A DNA stretch of 64,000 nt from Bradyrhizobium sp. SZCCT0153 (GCF_018129995.1 NZ_JAFCKS010000002.1:310001-374000); one strand, 5' to 3'; numbered from the stretch's first letter, positions 53,798-62,418 are shown. Numbers and translations: made by a program. Notes: generated by a model not told the origin, from the sequence alone.

Positions 53798-55018
53798 CTA
53801 CATCGCCTTTCCGAGCAGAAATGGCAACTGGCGGGGGCCTCTCACCGTGCCCTGCGACCAGGTCACGGTGCCTGCCGGATCGAGGGCGAAGTCCGGAATC
53901 CGCTTCAGCCATTCCTCCAGCGCAACCTGCATTTCCATCCGCGCCAGGTTGGAACCGACGCAGCGATGGATGCCGAGGCCGAAGGCGGCGTGTCGGTTCT
54001 CGCGGCGGTCGATCACGACTTTGTCAGCGTCCGGAAACACGCTGGGATCGCGGTTGGCAGCCGGGAAGGACAGCAGCACCATGTTGCCCGCCTTGACCGG
54101 GCAGCCGGAGATCGTGGTCTCCTTGACCACCTCACGCGCCATCGTCACCGGCGAGTAGGCCCGCAGCAGCTCCTCCACGGCGGTCGGGATCAGGCCCGGC
54201 TCGGCGATGAGGCGCTCGCGGTCGGCCGGCGTCTTGGCGAGATGCCAGAGCGACGAGCCGATCGCGCTCCAGGTGGTATCGATGCCGGCGATCAGGAGCA
54301 GGCGCAGCGAGCCCAGCACGTGGGACTCTTCCAGCGGCTGGCCTTCCTTGTCCCTGGCATTCATCAGATATGAGATGAGGTCGTTGGTCGGCCTCGATCT
54401 GCGTTCCTCGATGTGTGTCCTGAAATAGGCGCTCATCTCCTGCACGGCCTGGAGCAGCTTGGTCTCGTCCTTGATGCCGAGCTCGAGGATCATGTGAATC
54501 CAGTTGACGAAAAGGTCGCTGTCGCTCTCGGGAATGCCGAGCATGTGGGCGATCGCGCGCACCGGAATGTGCTTGGTGTAGCGCGCTGCCGCGTCTACCC
54601 GGCCTTCGGCGATGAAATCGTCGATCAGCTCGTTGCAGATGGCGCGTACGCGCGGCTCGAGCCTCTTCATTGCGTCCGGCGTGAACGGCGGCAGCAGCAA
54701 TTGCTTGGCCGGCTTGTGCACGGGCGGATCGGAGGTGATCGGCGGTGCGGCGTTCCTGGCGACCTCGGGCCGGACGTCGCGGACGATGATGCGGCGTGAG
54801 GAGAAATGCTCGGTGTCGTTGGCGATCTCGCGCACCGCCTCGTAGGTCGTCGGCATGTAGCATCCGAGAAAACGCTCGGTGTGCACGATCGGGCTCGCGG
54901 CGCGCAAATCGTCCCAGATCGGGAAGGGATCCTCCGTCCATTGCGGATCGGTGTGGTCGAAATCATGGATCCAGTCGGTCACGGGCGGATGGGCGGCGGG
55001 CTGGCTGACGTCGGACAT
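53798..55018 (-). CDS. Cytochrome P450 (class I, ferredoxin-dependent)
   Basis: The product is a 406-residue soluble P450. Helix I has LLLIAGIDTTWSAIGSS, ExxR appears as VEELLRAYSP, and the heme ligand is Cys353 in FGLGIHRCVGSNLARMEM. It lacks membrane anchor and reductase domain, so it needs the ferredoxin encoded 60 bases upstream and a reductase from elsewhere. The sequence looks like bacterial CYPs of terpenoid or aromatic hydroxylation types, but the subfamily is not assigned. Confidence 0.9.
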   Translation of the reverse strand: MSDVSQPAAHPPVTDWIHDFDHTDPQWTEDPFPIWDDLRAASPIVHTERFLGCYMPTTYEAVREIANDTEHFSSRRIIVRDVRPEVARNAAPPITSDPPVHKPAKQLLLPPFTPDAMKRLEPRVRAICNELIDDFIAEGRVDAAARYTKHIPVRAIAHMLGIPESDSDLFVNWIHMILELGIKDETKLLQAVQEMSAYFRTHIEERRSRPTNDLISYLMNARDKEGQPLEESHVLGSLRLLLIAGIDTTWSAIGSSLWHLAKTPADRERLIAEPGLIPTAVEELLRAYSPVTMAREVVKETTISGCPVKAGNMVLLSFPAANRDPSVFPDADKVVIDRRENRHAAFGLGIHRCVGSNLARMEMQVALEEWLKRIPDFALDPAGTVTWSQGTVRGPRQLPFLLGKAM

Positions 55019-55078
55019 GGCAGGAAATCCCTTGGGGCTCGTTCGGGAAAGGCACGTGGGGCGCGGGCAGGGGCTGCG

Positions 55079-55288
55079 CTACTCTTCGATCACGTCGATT
55101 GCGATTTCCGGACAGTTTGATTTGGCAAGCCAGGCCTTGTCTTCGAGGCCGGGCGGGACCGTGCCGTCGCCGGCTTCATGGGCGTTGCCGTATTCGTCGA
55201 GCTCGAACAGCTCCGGCGCGAGCGCCTTGCAGCGTGCGTGGCCCTGGCATTTGTCGGGATCGACGCGAACCCTCAGTCGCTCTGTCAT
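55079..55288 (-). CDS. P450-associated ferredoxin
   Basis: The product is 69 residues from the ATG at 55288, which has a GAGGAAGCCGCC ribosome site. The cluster-binding pattern is CQGHARC followed by a C-terminal Cys in SNCPEIAIDVIEE, as in single-cluster [3Fe-4S] or histidine-containing ferredoxins that serve P450s. It is the first gene of the operon and precedes the P450 by 60 bases. Confidence 0.9.
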   Translation of the reverse strand: MTERLRVRVDPDKCQGHARCKALAPELFELDEYGNAHEAGDGTVPPGLEDKAWLAKSNCPEIAIDVIEE

Positions 55289-55389
55289 GGCGGCTTCCTC
55301 GGTCGTATGCACGCTGGCCCGGAAGGCGGCGCGTTCCTCTTGTCAATCTTTTGTCCACGGCATTTGCCGCTTGTCTTAAGTTATATGCT

Positions 55390-55419
55390 ATTACATTCGT
55401 CGCAGGCTTCCCCTGTCAA
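55390..55419 (-). promoter_or_regulatory. Promoter of the ferredoxin-P450 operon
   Basis: On the minus strand, a consensus TTGACA (55419-55414) is followed after 18 bases by TGTAAT (55395-55390). It leaves a leader of about 95 bases before the ferredoxin ATG and lies in the region shared with the divergent TetR gene. Confidence 0.55.
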
Positions 55420-55445
55420 GTGCAAACTTATAGGCTCGGCGCAAC

Positions 55446-56093
55446 ATGCGTTCACAACTTGCCCGCAAGCCAGGGAATCCCTACCACCATGGCGATCTGC
55501 GCGACGCCCTGATCAAGGCCGCGCTGCGCGAAGCGGAACAGGGTGGGGCCGAGGCGATCAGCATCAAGGCGCTGGCAAAGCAGCTCGGCGTCTCGCAGCC
55601 GGCGCCATACCGGCATTTTGCCGATCGCGAGGCGCTCCTCACGGCGATAACGGCAGAGGCGTTCCGGCAGTTCAGCGCGATCCTGCGCGAGGCGATGGCG
55701 AAGCCGTCCAGGCAATCGAAACTGTCGCGATTGGCGCAGGCGACGCTCGATTTCGGGCTGCGTCGCAACGGTATCTACCGCTTGATGTTCGCGTCCCGCA
55801 CCGTGTCATGCGCCGCCAAGGGCAGCGAGCTGCACGAGGCGACGCGCGAGACCTTTGCGCTGGTGATCGAAGCTTTGGAAGCGCCGGCCGTCGGTTTCTT
55901 GCGCGAACGGCAGGCGCTGAAGATCTGGGCGGCACTGCACGGTGTGGTGATGCTGGCCGAGCAGGGCCTGTTCACCGGCGAGGCCGCGCATGCCACGCGC
56001 GAGGAACTGGTCGAGGATTTCGTCAGCGAAACGAAGGCAGCGCTCGCGGTCGCGATCCGGGGCGCGCGTCAGAAGCCAAAGGTCCGCGCCTAG
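55446..56093 (+). CDS. TetR/AcrR-family regulator divergent from the P450 operon
   Basis: The product is 215 residues. The DNA-binding domain spans about residues 15-65 (YHHGDLRDALIKAALREAEQ, ISIKALAKQLGVSQPAPYRH, FADREALLTAIT), and the C-terminal domain carries the WHG-like pattern (LKIWAALHGVVMLAEQGLF) seen in one TetR subgroup. It is probably a repressor of the ferredoxin-P450 genes, whose promoter lies just upstream. The stop overlaps the racemase-like gene (convergent) by four bases. Confidence 0.88.
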   Translation: MRSQLARKPGNPYHHGDLRDALIKAALREAEQGGAEAISIKALAKQLGVSQPAPYRHFADREALLTAITAEAFRQFSAILREAMAKPSRQSKLSRLAQATLDFGLRRNGIYRLMFASRTVSCAAKGSELHEATRETFALVIEALEAPAVGFLRERQALKIWAALHGVVMLAEQGLFTGEAAHATREELVEDFVSETKAALAVAIRGARQKPKVRA

Positions 56094-56728
56094 GCCTTCG
56101 CCGCAAGCAGCTTCATTAGCTTCTGCACTGCGCTGTCCGGCGTGGTCACGACGGGGCGGCCGGTGGTCTCAGCAACCAGCGGAGCCGTTGCCGCGACGCT
56201 GAACTGCGCCAGCGCGACGACGTCGCAACCGCGCAAGTCCTTTGACGCTTCTGCAATCAGCCGGTCGTGCGTGGCGCGGTCGCCGCGGTCGAGGGCGGCC
56301 AGTGCGCCTTCGGCAAGTTTCGGCACGACCTCGACGGAGGCGGGAAACTCGGGCGGCATCGAGGCCAGGGTCGGTGGGAAGGTGGAGAGCAGGCCGATCC
56401 TTTTGCCCATCGTCACCGCCTGCTCGATCATGGCTTCGTTCGGCTTGAGCACCGGCATCGGCGCATGCGCCTGCGCGACCGCCTCGATGCAGGGGCCGAA
56501 GGCCGAGCAGGTGAACAGGATTCCGTCCGCGCCCGTTGCTGCCGCATAATCGCCGAGCGCGAGGAAGCGATCGGTCATGGCATCGCTGAGCGCGCCGTCA
56601 CGCGCCAGATCCGCCGACAGGCTGTCGTCGAGCAGGTTCATCAGCCGCGCCTCTGGCCACGCCTGCGCGAATGCCGCCTCGATCGGCGCGATGGAATGCT
56701 TGAGGGCGTGGATCAGGGCGATGCGCAT
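56090..56728 (-). CDS. Asp/Glu racemase-superfamily protein, second catalytic Cys not seen
   Basis: The product is 212 residues. The pattern of the aspartate/glutamate racemase fold is visible: MRIALIHALKHSIAPIEAAF, then Cys in GILFTCSAFGPCIEAVAQAH and GKRIGLLSTFPPTLASM. In two-base racemases a second cysteine lies in a late xxCxxF motif; here the equivalent reads VVALAQFSVAA with no Cys. It may therefore be a decarboxylase-, isomerase- or lyase-type member rather than a racemase. It ends a run with an aminotransferase and a binding protein. Confidence 0.72.
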   Translation of the reverse strand: MRIALIHALKHSIAPIEAAFAQAWPEARLMNLLDDSLSADLARDGALSDAMTDRFLALGDYAAATGADGILFTCSAFGPCIEAVAQAHAPMPVLKPNEAMIEQAVTMGKRIGLLSTFPPTLASMPPEFPASVEVVPKLAEGALAALDRGDRATHDRLIAEASKDLRGCDVVALAQFSVAATAPLVAETTGRPVVTTPDSAVQKLMKLLAAKA

Positions 56729-56743
56729 GGGGTTTCTCTTTGT

Positions 56744-56777
56744 CCTCTCCCCGCAAGCGGCCGCAAGCGGGGAGAGG
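56744..56777. repeat. Short palindromic repeat family D, copy 2
   Basis: CCTCTCCCCGC (56744-56754) and GCGGGGAGAGG (56767-56777) form a perfect 11-base inverted repeat with a loop itself containing GCGGCCGC. It lies between the binding-protein stop and the racemase-like start on the minus strand. Confidence 0.75.
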
Positions 56778-56785
56778 TGAACTTC

Positions 56786-57799
56786 CTACTTGAACGGCAC
56801 CGCGTACATCAAGCCGCCCTTGGTCCAGAGGCCGTTGAGGCCGCGGTCGAGCTTGAGCGGGCTGGCCTTGCCGACATTGCGCTCATAGATCTCGCCATAA
56901 TTGCCGGTAGCCTTGATCGCCGTGACCAGCCATTTGTTGTCGAGCCCGAGCCGCGAGCCGAGATCGCCGGAGGCACCGAGCAGCCGCTGGATCGCGGGTG
57001 TCTGCGACTTCGCCATCTCGTCGACATTGGCCTGCGTCACGCCGAGCTCTTCGGCCTCGATCAGGCCGTAATGCAGCCAGGTGATGATGTTGCTCCAGAC
57101 CTCGTCGCCGTTGCGGGTGAAGGGGCCGAGCGGCTCCTTGCTGATGGTCTGAGGCAGCACGACGTAGTCGGCCGGATTTGGCGCTGCGGTCGTCACCGCG
57201 CCCGCGAGGGCGGAGGCGTCCTGGGTCATGGCATCGCAGCGGCCGCCGAAGAAGGTCTGGTACATGGTGTCGACGCGGTCGAACACCAGCGGCTTCCAGT
57301 CGATGCCGTTGGCGCGGCCGTAATCGCCGAGCGTAACCTCGTGCGTGGTGCCCTGCGCGACGCAGACGGTGGCGCCCTTGAGGTCCTTGATCTCCTTTAC
57401 GCCGAGGTCCTTCTTCACGACAAAACCCTGGCCGTCGTAGAAATTGATCGGCCCCTGCTGCAGGCCCAATGTCACGCCGCGCAGATAGGTCTGCGTCGAG
57501 TTGCGGTAGAGCACGTCGATCTCGCCCGATTGCAGCGCGGTGAAGCGGTTCTGCGCGGTCAGCGAGACGTAGCGCACCTTGCTGGCATCGCCCAGCACGC
57601 CGGCCGCGAGCGCGCGGCAATAGTCGACGTCGAGTCCCTTGTAGTTGCCCTGCGAATCCGGCGCGGAGAACCCGGCAAAGCCGGCGCTGACGCCGCATAT
57701 CAGCGTGCCGCGGCTCTTCACCGTGTCGAGCGTCGCTGCCTCCGAGACCACCGCAGATGCCGCGAGCAGGCCCGCCGCAAGAACCACTTTCCTCATCAT
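56786..57799 (-). CDS. Amino-acid ABC transporter substrate-binding protein (AapJ-like)
   Basis: The product is 337 residues. A signal peptide MMRKVVLAAGLLAASAVVSE is followed by AATLDTVKSRGTLICGVSAG, the typical start of general amino-acid receptors (AapJ/BztA). Later segments include FFGGRCDAMTQDASALAG and the DVLYRNSTQTYLRG loop. The start has GGGGAGAGTATC upstream. It probably delivers amino acids to the permeases encoded divergently from 60124. Confidence 0.9.
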   Translation of the reverse strand: MMRKVVLAAGLLAASAVVSEAATLDTVKSRGTLICGVSAGFAGFSAPDSQGNYKGLDVDYCRALAAGVLGDASKVRYVSLTAQNRFTALQSGEIDVLYRNSTQTYLRGVTLGLQQGPINFYDGQGFVVKKDLGVKEIKDLKGATVCVAQGTTHEVTLGDYGRANGIDWKPLVFDRVDTMYQTFFGGRCDAMTQDASALAGAVTTAAPNPADYVVLPQTISKEPLGPFTRNGDEVWSNIITWLHYGLIEAEELGVTQANVDEMAKSQTPAIQRLLGASGDLGSRLGLDNKWLVTAIKATGNYGEIYERNVGKASPLKLDRGLNGLWTKGGLMYAVPFK

Positions 57800-57811
57800 G
57801 ATACTCTCCCC

Positions 57812-59161
57812 TCAGTGATTGACACTACGCAACACGTTGTCGACGGCCGTGCCGAGCTTGTCGACGATCTGGTCGATCTCATCAGTCGAAACGATATAGG
57901 GCGGCGCCAGCAGCACGTGGTCGCCGCGGACGCCATCCACCGTGCCGCCGCCGGGATAGCAGCCGAGCCCGTTGGCGAAGGCCTCTGCCTTGATCTTCTG
58001 GTTCAGCTTGAGCGCCGGATCGAATGAGGTGCGGCTGGCGCGATCGGCGACGAGCTCGATCGCCCAGAACAGCCCGCGTCCCCTGATATCGCCGACATGG
58101 CGGTGATTGCCGAAGCGGTCGATCAGGCGCTGTTCGAGCTGCTTGCCGCGCTCCTTGACGCGCTCGAGAAGACCGTCCTCGCGGATGACATCCTGCACCG
58201 CGAGCGCGGCTGCGCAGGCGAGGGGATGCGCCAGGTAAGTGTGGCCATGCTGGAACGCGCCGGAGCCGGCGCGGATGGTGTCGATGATCCTTCCGCTTGC
58301 GAGCATCGCACCGATCGGCTGGTAGCCTCCGCCGAGACCCTTGGCGATCGCCTGGATGTCGGGCGCGATGCCTTCCTGCTCCCATGCGTGCGTGGTGCAG
58401 GTGCGGCCCATGCCGCACATGACCTCGTCGAGGATGAGCAGCGCACCGTGCCGGTCGCAGATCTCTCGTACCGCCTTGAAGTAGCCGTCCGGCGCGGTTA
58501 CCGCACCGGCGGTGGCGCCGACGACGGGCTCGGCGAGAAACGCTGCAACGGTGTCAGGGCCGAGCCGCTGGAATTCGGCCTCGAGCTCGGCGGCGAGCCG
58601 CGCCACGAATTGCGCATCGGACTCGCCATCGTGCTTCTCGTGATAGGCAAAGGCCGGCGTCACATGGCTGAAAGCGCCGGAGAGCAGCGGCGCATAGGGC
58701 GCGCGACGCCAGGCGTTGCCGCCTGCCGCGAGCGCGCCGAGCGTGTTGCCGTGATAGCTCTGGCGCCGCGCGATGAAATGCTGCCGCTGCGGCTCGCCGC
58801 GCTCGATGAAAAATTGCCGAGCGAGCTTGATGCTGGCTTCGATCGCCTCGGAGCCGCCGCTGACGAAATAAGCGTAGGCGAGACCGCCGGGCTCATGGCC
58901 GACAAGCGTCTCGGCCAGGGCTTCGGCCGGCTCGGAGGAAAAGAAGGCGGTGTGCGCATAGGCCAAGGTCGAGGCCTGCTTCGCCATCGCCGCGATCACG
59001 CGCGAATGCTGGTGGCCGAGGCAGGAGACCGCAGCCCCGCCGGAGGCGTCGATCACGCGCCGTCCGTCCTCGGCAAAAAGATAGACGCCTTCGCCGCCGA
59101 TCGCCTTGGGCGGCGTCTCACGCAACGAGCGGTGCAGCACGCGGCTGGTGCGAGAGGCCAT
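57812..59161 (-). CDS. Class III (fold-type I) PLP aminotransferase
   Basis: The product is 449 residues. The PLP lysine is Lys274 in AIAKGLGGGYQPIGAMLA, and the aspartate of the pyridine ring is in GALLILDEVMCGMGRT. Family segments are ASGGAAVSCLGHQHSRVIAA and ARRQSYHGNTLGALAAGG. It resembles omega-amino-acid/aspartate-type aminotransferases, so the donor could be a beta- or omega-amino acid. The ribosome site AAGGAT overlaps the stop of the RpiR gene, so these are coupled. Confidence 0.88.
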   Translation of the reverse strand: MASRTSRVLHRSLRETPPKAIGGEGVYLFAEDGRRVIDASGGAAVSCLGHQHSRVIAAMAKQASTLAYAHTAFFSSEPAEALAETLVGHEPGGLAYAYFVSGGSEAIEASIKLARQFFIERGEPQRQHFIARRQSYHGNTLGALAAGGNAWRRAPYAPLLSGAFSHVTPAFAYHEKHDGESDAQFVARLAAELEAEFQRLGPDTVAAFLAEPVVGATAGAVTAPDGYFKAVREICDRHGALLILDEVMCGMGRTCTTHAWEQEGIAPDIQAIAKGLGGGYQPIGAMLASGRIIDTIRAGSGAFQHGHTYLAHPLACAAALAVQDVIREDGLLERVKERGKQLEQRLIDRFGNHRHVGDIRGRGLFWAIELVADRASRTSFDPALKLNQKIKAEAFANGLGCYPGGGTVDGVRGDHVLLAPPYIVSTDEIDQIVDKLGTAVDNVLRSVNH

Positions 59162-59164
59162 GGA

Positions 59165-60037
59165 TTAATCCTTCTCCGAGACGTAGGTGGAGGCCGCGGC
59201 GAGCCGCGCCTCGGTATTTTCCAGGCGCTTCTTCGCGGCCGTGCCGCCGAGCGAGAACGTCACCGCGGCGAGCGACTGCGCGATCGCGATGGCGCCGGTC
59301 AGACTCGGGAAGAAGCCGGGCGAGGCGGCGGCCTCGAACAGCAGCACGTGGTCGGCACCCTCTGCCATCGGTGCTGTCACGCTGTCGGCGATCGCGATCA
59401 GCTTCGCGCCGGCGCGATAGGCGGCCTGTGCGACGCGAACGCTCGCATGCGTATAGGGCATGAAGCCGATGACGATGACGATCTCGCCGGGACGGATCGC
59501 GCCGAGATCGAGATCGTCGGGGCCCGATGCACCGACGATCTGCACCTGTTCGGGACGGAACAGCCGCAGCTCGTAGTTCAGCAATTCCGCGACGCTACGG
59601 CAACTTCGGTAGCCCGCAATCCAGATCCGCTTTGCGTCGTGCAGCGTGCGGGCCGCTTCCGCGATCGGAGGCACCGGGATGCGCGGAAGGCCCGCGGCCT
59701 CGGCCTCGAGCTTGTCGGTGACGAGCGTGACGTCGGCATTGGGGCCGTGGCGGCGACCCTTGGCGCGGATGGAGAAGGGCGCTATCTGTGCCGGCCGCCG
59801 CGCCTCCGTCAGCGCCGCGCGCAATTCGTCCCAGCCGGAATAGCCGATCGCCTTCGCAAGCCGCGTGAAGGCCGCAGGGTCGGCGCCAGCAACCGCTGCG
59901 AGATCGCGCATCGAACGGGTGGTGGCGTCGTAATCATTGGCGGCGACGAAGCGTCCGACCTCCTGCAGCCGCATCGGGAGCGATGGCAATGCAATGCGCA
60001 GTTCGCTCAGCGGCGAGGATTTAGCGGGCTCGGCCAT
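59165..60037 (-). CDS. MurR/RpiR-family regulator with SIS domain
   Basis: The product is 290 residues from the ATG at 60037; a longer frame upstream runs through the operator and was rejected. Residues of about 10-75 are the RpiR helix-turn-helix (VGRFVAANDYDATTRSMRDL, AAVAGADPAAFTRLAKAIGY). A SIS sugar-phosphate-like domain follows (IWIAGYRSCRSVAELLNYEL, IVIVIGFMPYTHASVRVA). It probably controls both the minus-strand enzymes and the divergent permeases through the palindrome at 60046-60074. Confidence 0.87.
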   Translation of the reverse strand: MAEPAKSSPLSELRIALPSLPMRLQEVGRFVAANDYDATTRSMRDLAAVAGADPAAFTRLAKAIGYSGWDELRAALTEARRPAQIAPFSIRAKGRRHGPNADVTLVTDKLEAEAAGLPRIPVPPIAEAARTLHDAKRIWIAGYRSCRSVAELLNYELRLFRPEQVQIVGASGPDDLDLGAIRPGEIVIVIGFMPYTHASVRVAQAAYRAGAKLIAIADSVTAPMAEGADHVLLFEAAASPGFFPSLTGAIAIAQSLAAVTFSLGGTAAKKRLENTEARLAAASTYVSEKD

Positions 60038-60045
60038 GAAACATT

Positions 60046-60074
60046 TGTTGCACGATTTGAAGAATGGTGCAACA
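60046..60074. promoter_or_regulatory. Inverted-repeat operator between RpiR and permease genes
   Basis: TGTTGCAC (60046-60053) and GTGCAACA (60067-60074) are perfect complements with a 13-base spacer, centre to centre 21 bases. It lies in the 86-base divergent intergenic region and is the most likely RpiR binding site. Confidence 0.65.
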
Positions 60075-60123
60075 GTTGACGTGCGCCGCCGGAAATCGTT
60101 GTCTTGAGAAGGATTTTTGTGCT

Positions 60124-61311
60124 GTGACTTCGGACGCTCCAAGACCGCCGCCGCGCCGCCGCTTCTTAGGCGCCTTCGGGCGCCGCGAGCTGCAAGGCCT
60201 GTTCTGGCAGGTCCTGGTGGTCGGGATCGTAGTCGGGGTCATCGTCTTCCTCTGGTCCAACACCGTCACCAACCTGTCGGCCCGCCGCATCACCACCGGT
60301 TTTGCCTTTCTGGGCCGCGAGGCCGGCATGCCGATCGCGGACAGCCTGCTCACCTACAATCCGAGAAACACGTATCTGTGGGCCTTCGTCGTCGGCATCG
60401 CCAACACGCTGCGCGTCGCGGTGATCGGCATCGTGCTTGCAACCATTCTGGGGACGCTGATCGGCATTTCGCGGCTGTCGGCCAACTGGCTGTTGTCGCG
60501 GCTGGCAGCCGTCTATGTCGAGACGCTCCGCGACATCCCGCTGCTGCTCCAGCTGCTGTTCTGGTACGTGCTGATGCAGACGCTGCCCGCCGCGCGCGCG
60601 GCGTTCCGGCCCGTTGAGGGCGTGTTCCTGTCCAATCGCGGCCTGATCCTGCCGGCGATCCCGATCGGGGCGCCGCAGCTCTGGGTGCTCGGCACGGCAG
60701 TGCTCGGGCTTGTGGCGTACTTTCTGATCCAGCGATGGCTGGTCGCTCAGCAGCTGCGCGATGGCAAGCCGCGGCCAGCCTGGCCCTTTGCGGTCGGCCT
60801 CGTCCTCGCGCTGCCGACGGCAGTATCCGTGGCGCTCGGCGTGCCCTGGGCGATCGAATGGCCGGAGTTGCGCGGCTTCAACTTCGTCGGCGGGTTGACG
60901 CTCGCGCCGGAATATTTCGCGCTGCTGATCGCGCTCGTCACCTACACCTCGGCCTTCATCGCCGAGATCGTGCGCAGCGGCATCCAGTCGGTGCCGCGCG
61001 GCCAGTGGGATGCCGCCAATGCGCTCGGACTGCGTCGCAGCTTCATGCTGCGGCAGATCATCCTGCCGCAGGCGTTGCGCGTCATCGTGCCGCCGATGAC
61101 GAGCCAGTATCTCAACCTGACCAAGAACTCTTCGCTGGCAGTGGCGATCGGCTACCAGGACGTGGTCTCGATCGCCAACACCACGCTGAACCAGACCGGG
61201 CAGGCGATCGAGGCGATCGCCCTGATCATGGCGGTGTTCTTGACCATCAGCCTCGGCATCAGCTTCTTCATGAACTGGTACAATTCGCGCATCGCGCTGG
61301 TGGAGCGCTGA
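60124..61311 (+). CDS. Amino-acid ABC transporter permease (AapQ-like)
   Basis: The product is 395 residues from the GTG at 60124, with AAGGAT at a normal distance. Large His/Glu/Gln-type permeases of this size are AapQ/BztB relatives. The channel domain holds SGIQSVPRGQWDAANALGLR with the EAA-like loop, and several helices. It is one base-pair family with the next gene and starts two bases before the stop-ATG junction. Likely partner of the binding protein at 56786. Confidence 0.9.
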   Translation: MTSDAPRPPPRRRFLGAFGRRELQGLFWQVLVVGIVVGVIVFLWSNTVTNLSARRITTGFAFLGREAGMPIADSLLTYNPRNTYLWAFVVGIANTLRVAVIGIVLATILGTLIGISRLSANWLLSRLAAVYVETLRDIPLLLQLLFWYVLMQTLPAARAAFRPVEGVFLSNRGLILPAIPIGAPQLWVLGTAVLGLVAYFLIQRWLVAQQLRDGKPRPAWPFAVGLVLALPTAVSVALGVPWAIEWPELRGFNFVGGLTLAPEYFALLIALVTYTSAFIAEIVRSGIQSVPRGQWDAANALGLRRSFMLRQIILPQALRVIVPPMTSQYLNLTKNSSLAVAIGYQDVVSIANTTLNQTGQAIEAIALIMAVFLTISLGISFFMNWYNSRIALVER

Positions 61312-61313
61312 CC

Positions 61314-62418
61314 ATGACGGCGATCACCGACATGCCGGAGGTGCCGCGCGCGGCCCGCCGCCCGCAAATCGGAAACCCGGTGCTGCGCTGGCTGCGCGCC
61401 AATCTGTTCTCGTCGATCCCGAACGGCATCCTCTCGGTCGTGCTGCTGGCGGTGCTTGCCAAGGGTATCTTCAGCTTCGTGCAATGGGGCATCGCCAATG
61501 CGGTCTGGTTGACGCCGGCAAACGATTCCAGCGCTTGCCGGGCGGTGCGCGGCGTCGGCGCCTGCTGGGCGATCATCCCCGAAAAATATCGCTTCATCCT
61601 GTTCGGCACCTATCCGTTCGACGAGCAGTGGCGGCCGGCGCTGTCGGTGCTGGTTTTCATCGCGCTGTTCTATCTCTCCACGCGCCGCGCCCTGTGGCGG
61701 CGCGAGCTGGCCTATCTCTGGATCGGGGCGCTGGCGCTGATCAGCATGCTCATGTGGGGCGGTGTGTTCGGTCTGTCCTTCGTTTCTCAGGACCGCTGGG
61801 GCGGCTTGCCGGTGACGCTGATCCTGGCGACCTTTGGACTGGCCTTCGGCTTCCCGCTCGGGATTCTCGTCGCGCTCGGCCGGCGCTCAAGGCTGCCTGC
61901 GATCCGCTCGCTCAGCGCTCTATGTCGAATTGATCCGCGGCGTACCGCTGGTGAGCCTGCTCTTCATGGCGAGCGTGATGTTTCCGCTGTTCATGCCGAA
62001 CGGATTCAACATCGACAAGCTCTTGCGCGCGCAGATCGCGATCATCCTGTTCGCAGGCGCCTATCTGGCCGAGGTCATTCGCGGCGGCCTCCAGGCGGTG
62101 CCGCGCGGGCAGTATGAGGCGGGCGATGCGCTCGGGCTATCCTACTGGCGCAAGCATCGCCTGATCGTGCTGCCGCAGGCGATCCGCCACGTCATTCCGC
62201 CGCTGGTCAACACCTTCATCGCCTTCTTCAAGGACACCAGCCTCGTGCTGATCATCGGCATCTTCGATCTGCTGACGACGGCGAAGACGGCGATCATCGA
62301 TCCGGCGTGGCAGCAGTTCTCGGTCGAGGTCTACATCTTCGTCGCCGCGATCTATTTTGTCTTTTGCTTTGCGATGTCGCGGTACAGCCGCAGCCTGGAG
62401 GCGACCAGCGGGAGGTGA
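61314..62418 (+). pseudogene. Amino-acid ABC transporter permease (AapM-like), frameshifted
   Basis: The first part (61314 to about 61917) reads MTAITDMPEVPRAARRPQIG through LGRRSRLPAIRSLS in one frame. From about 61918 the homologous continuation LYVELIRGVPLVSLLFMASV to the end (MSRYSRSLEATSGR at 62418) is in another frame. The original frame would stop at 62117. Aligned by memory to AapM-type proteins, exactly one residue is missing at the junction after Ser, so two bases appear to be lost. Both halves keep conserved sequence, so this is a recent mutation, a sequencing error, or rarely a recoded gene. Confidence 0.85.

Noticed and set aside
51167-54373. A 1068-residue plus-strand open frame opposite the P450/MFS/Moco genes
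   Set aside because: It has no known domain and a repetitive Arg/Gly/Asp composition, and five good minus-strand genes cover the same DNA.
61905-61925. Programmed frameshifting as the explanation of the permease break
   Set aside because: No slippery heptamer or obvious stimulatory structure is seen at the junction; mutation or sequencing error is simpler.
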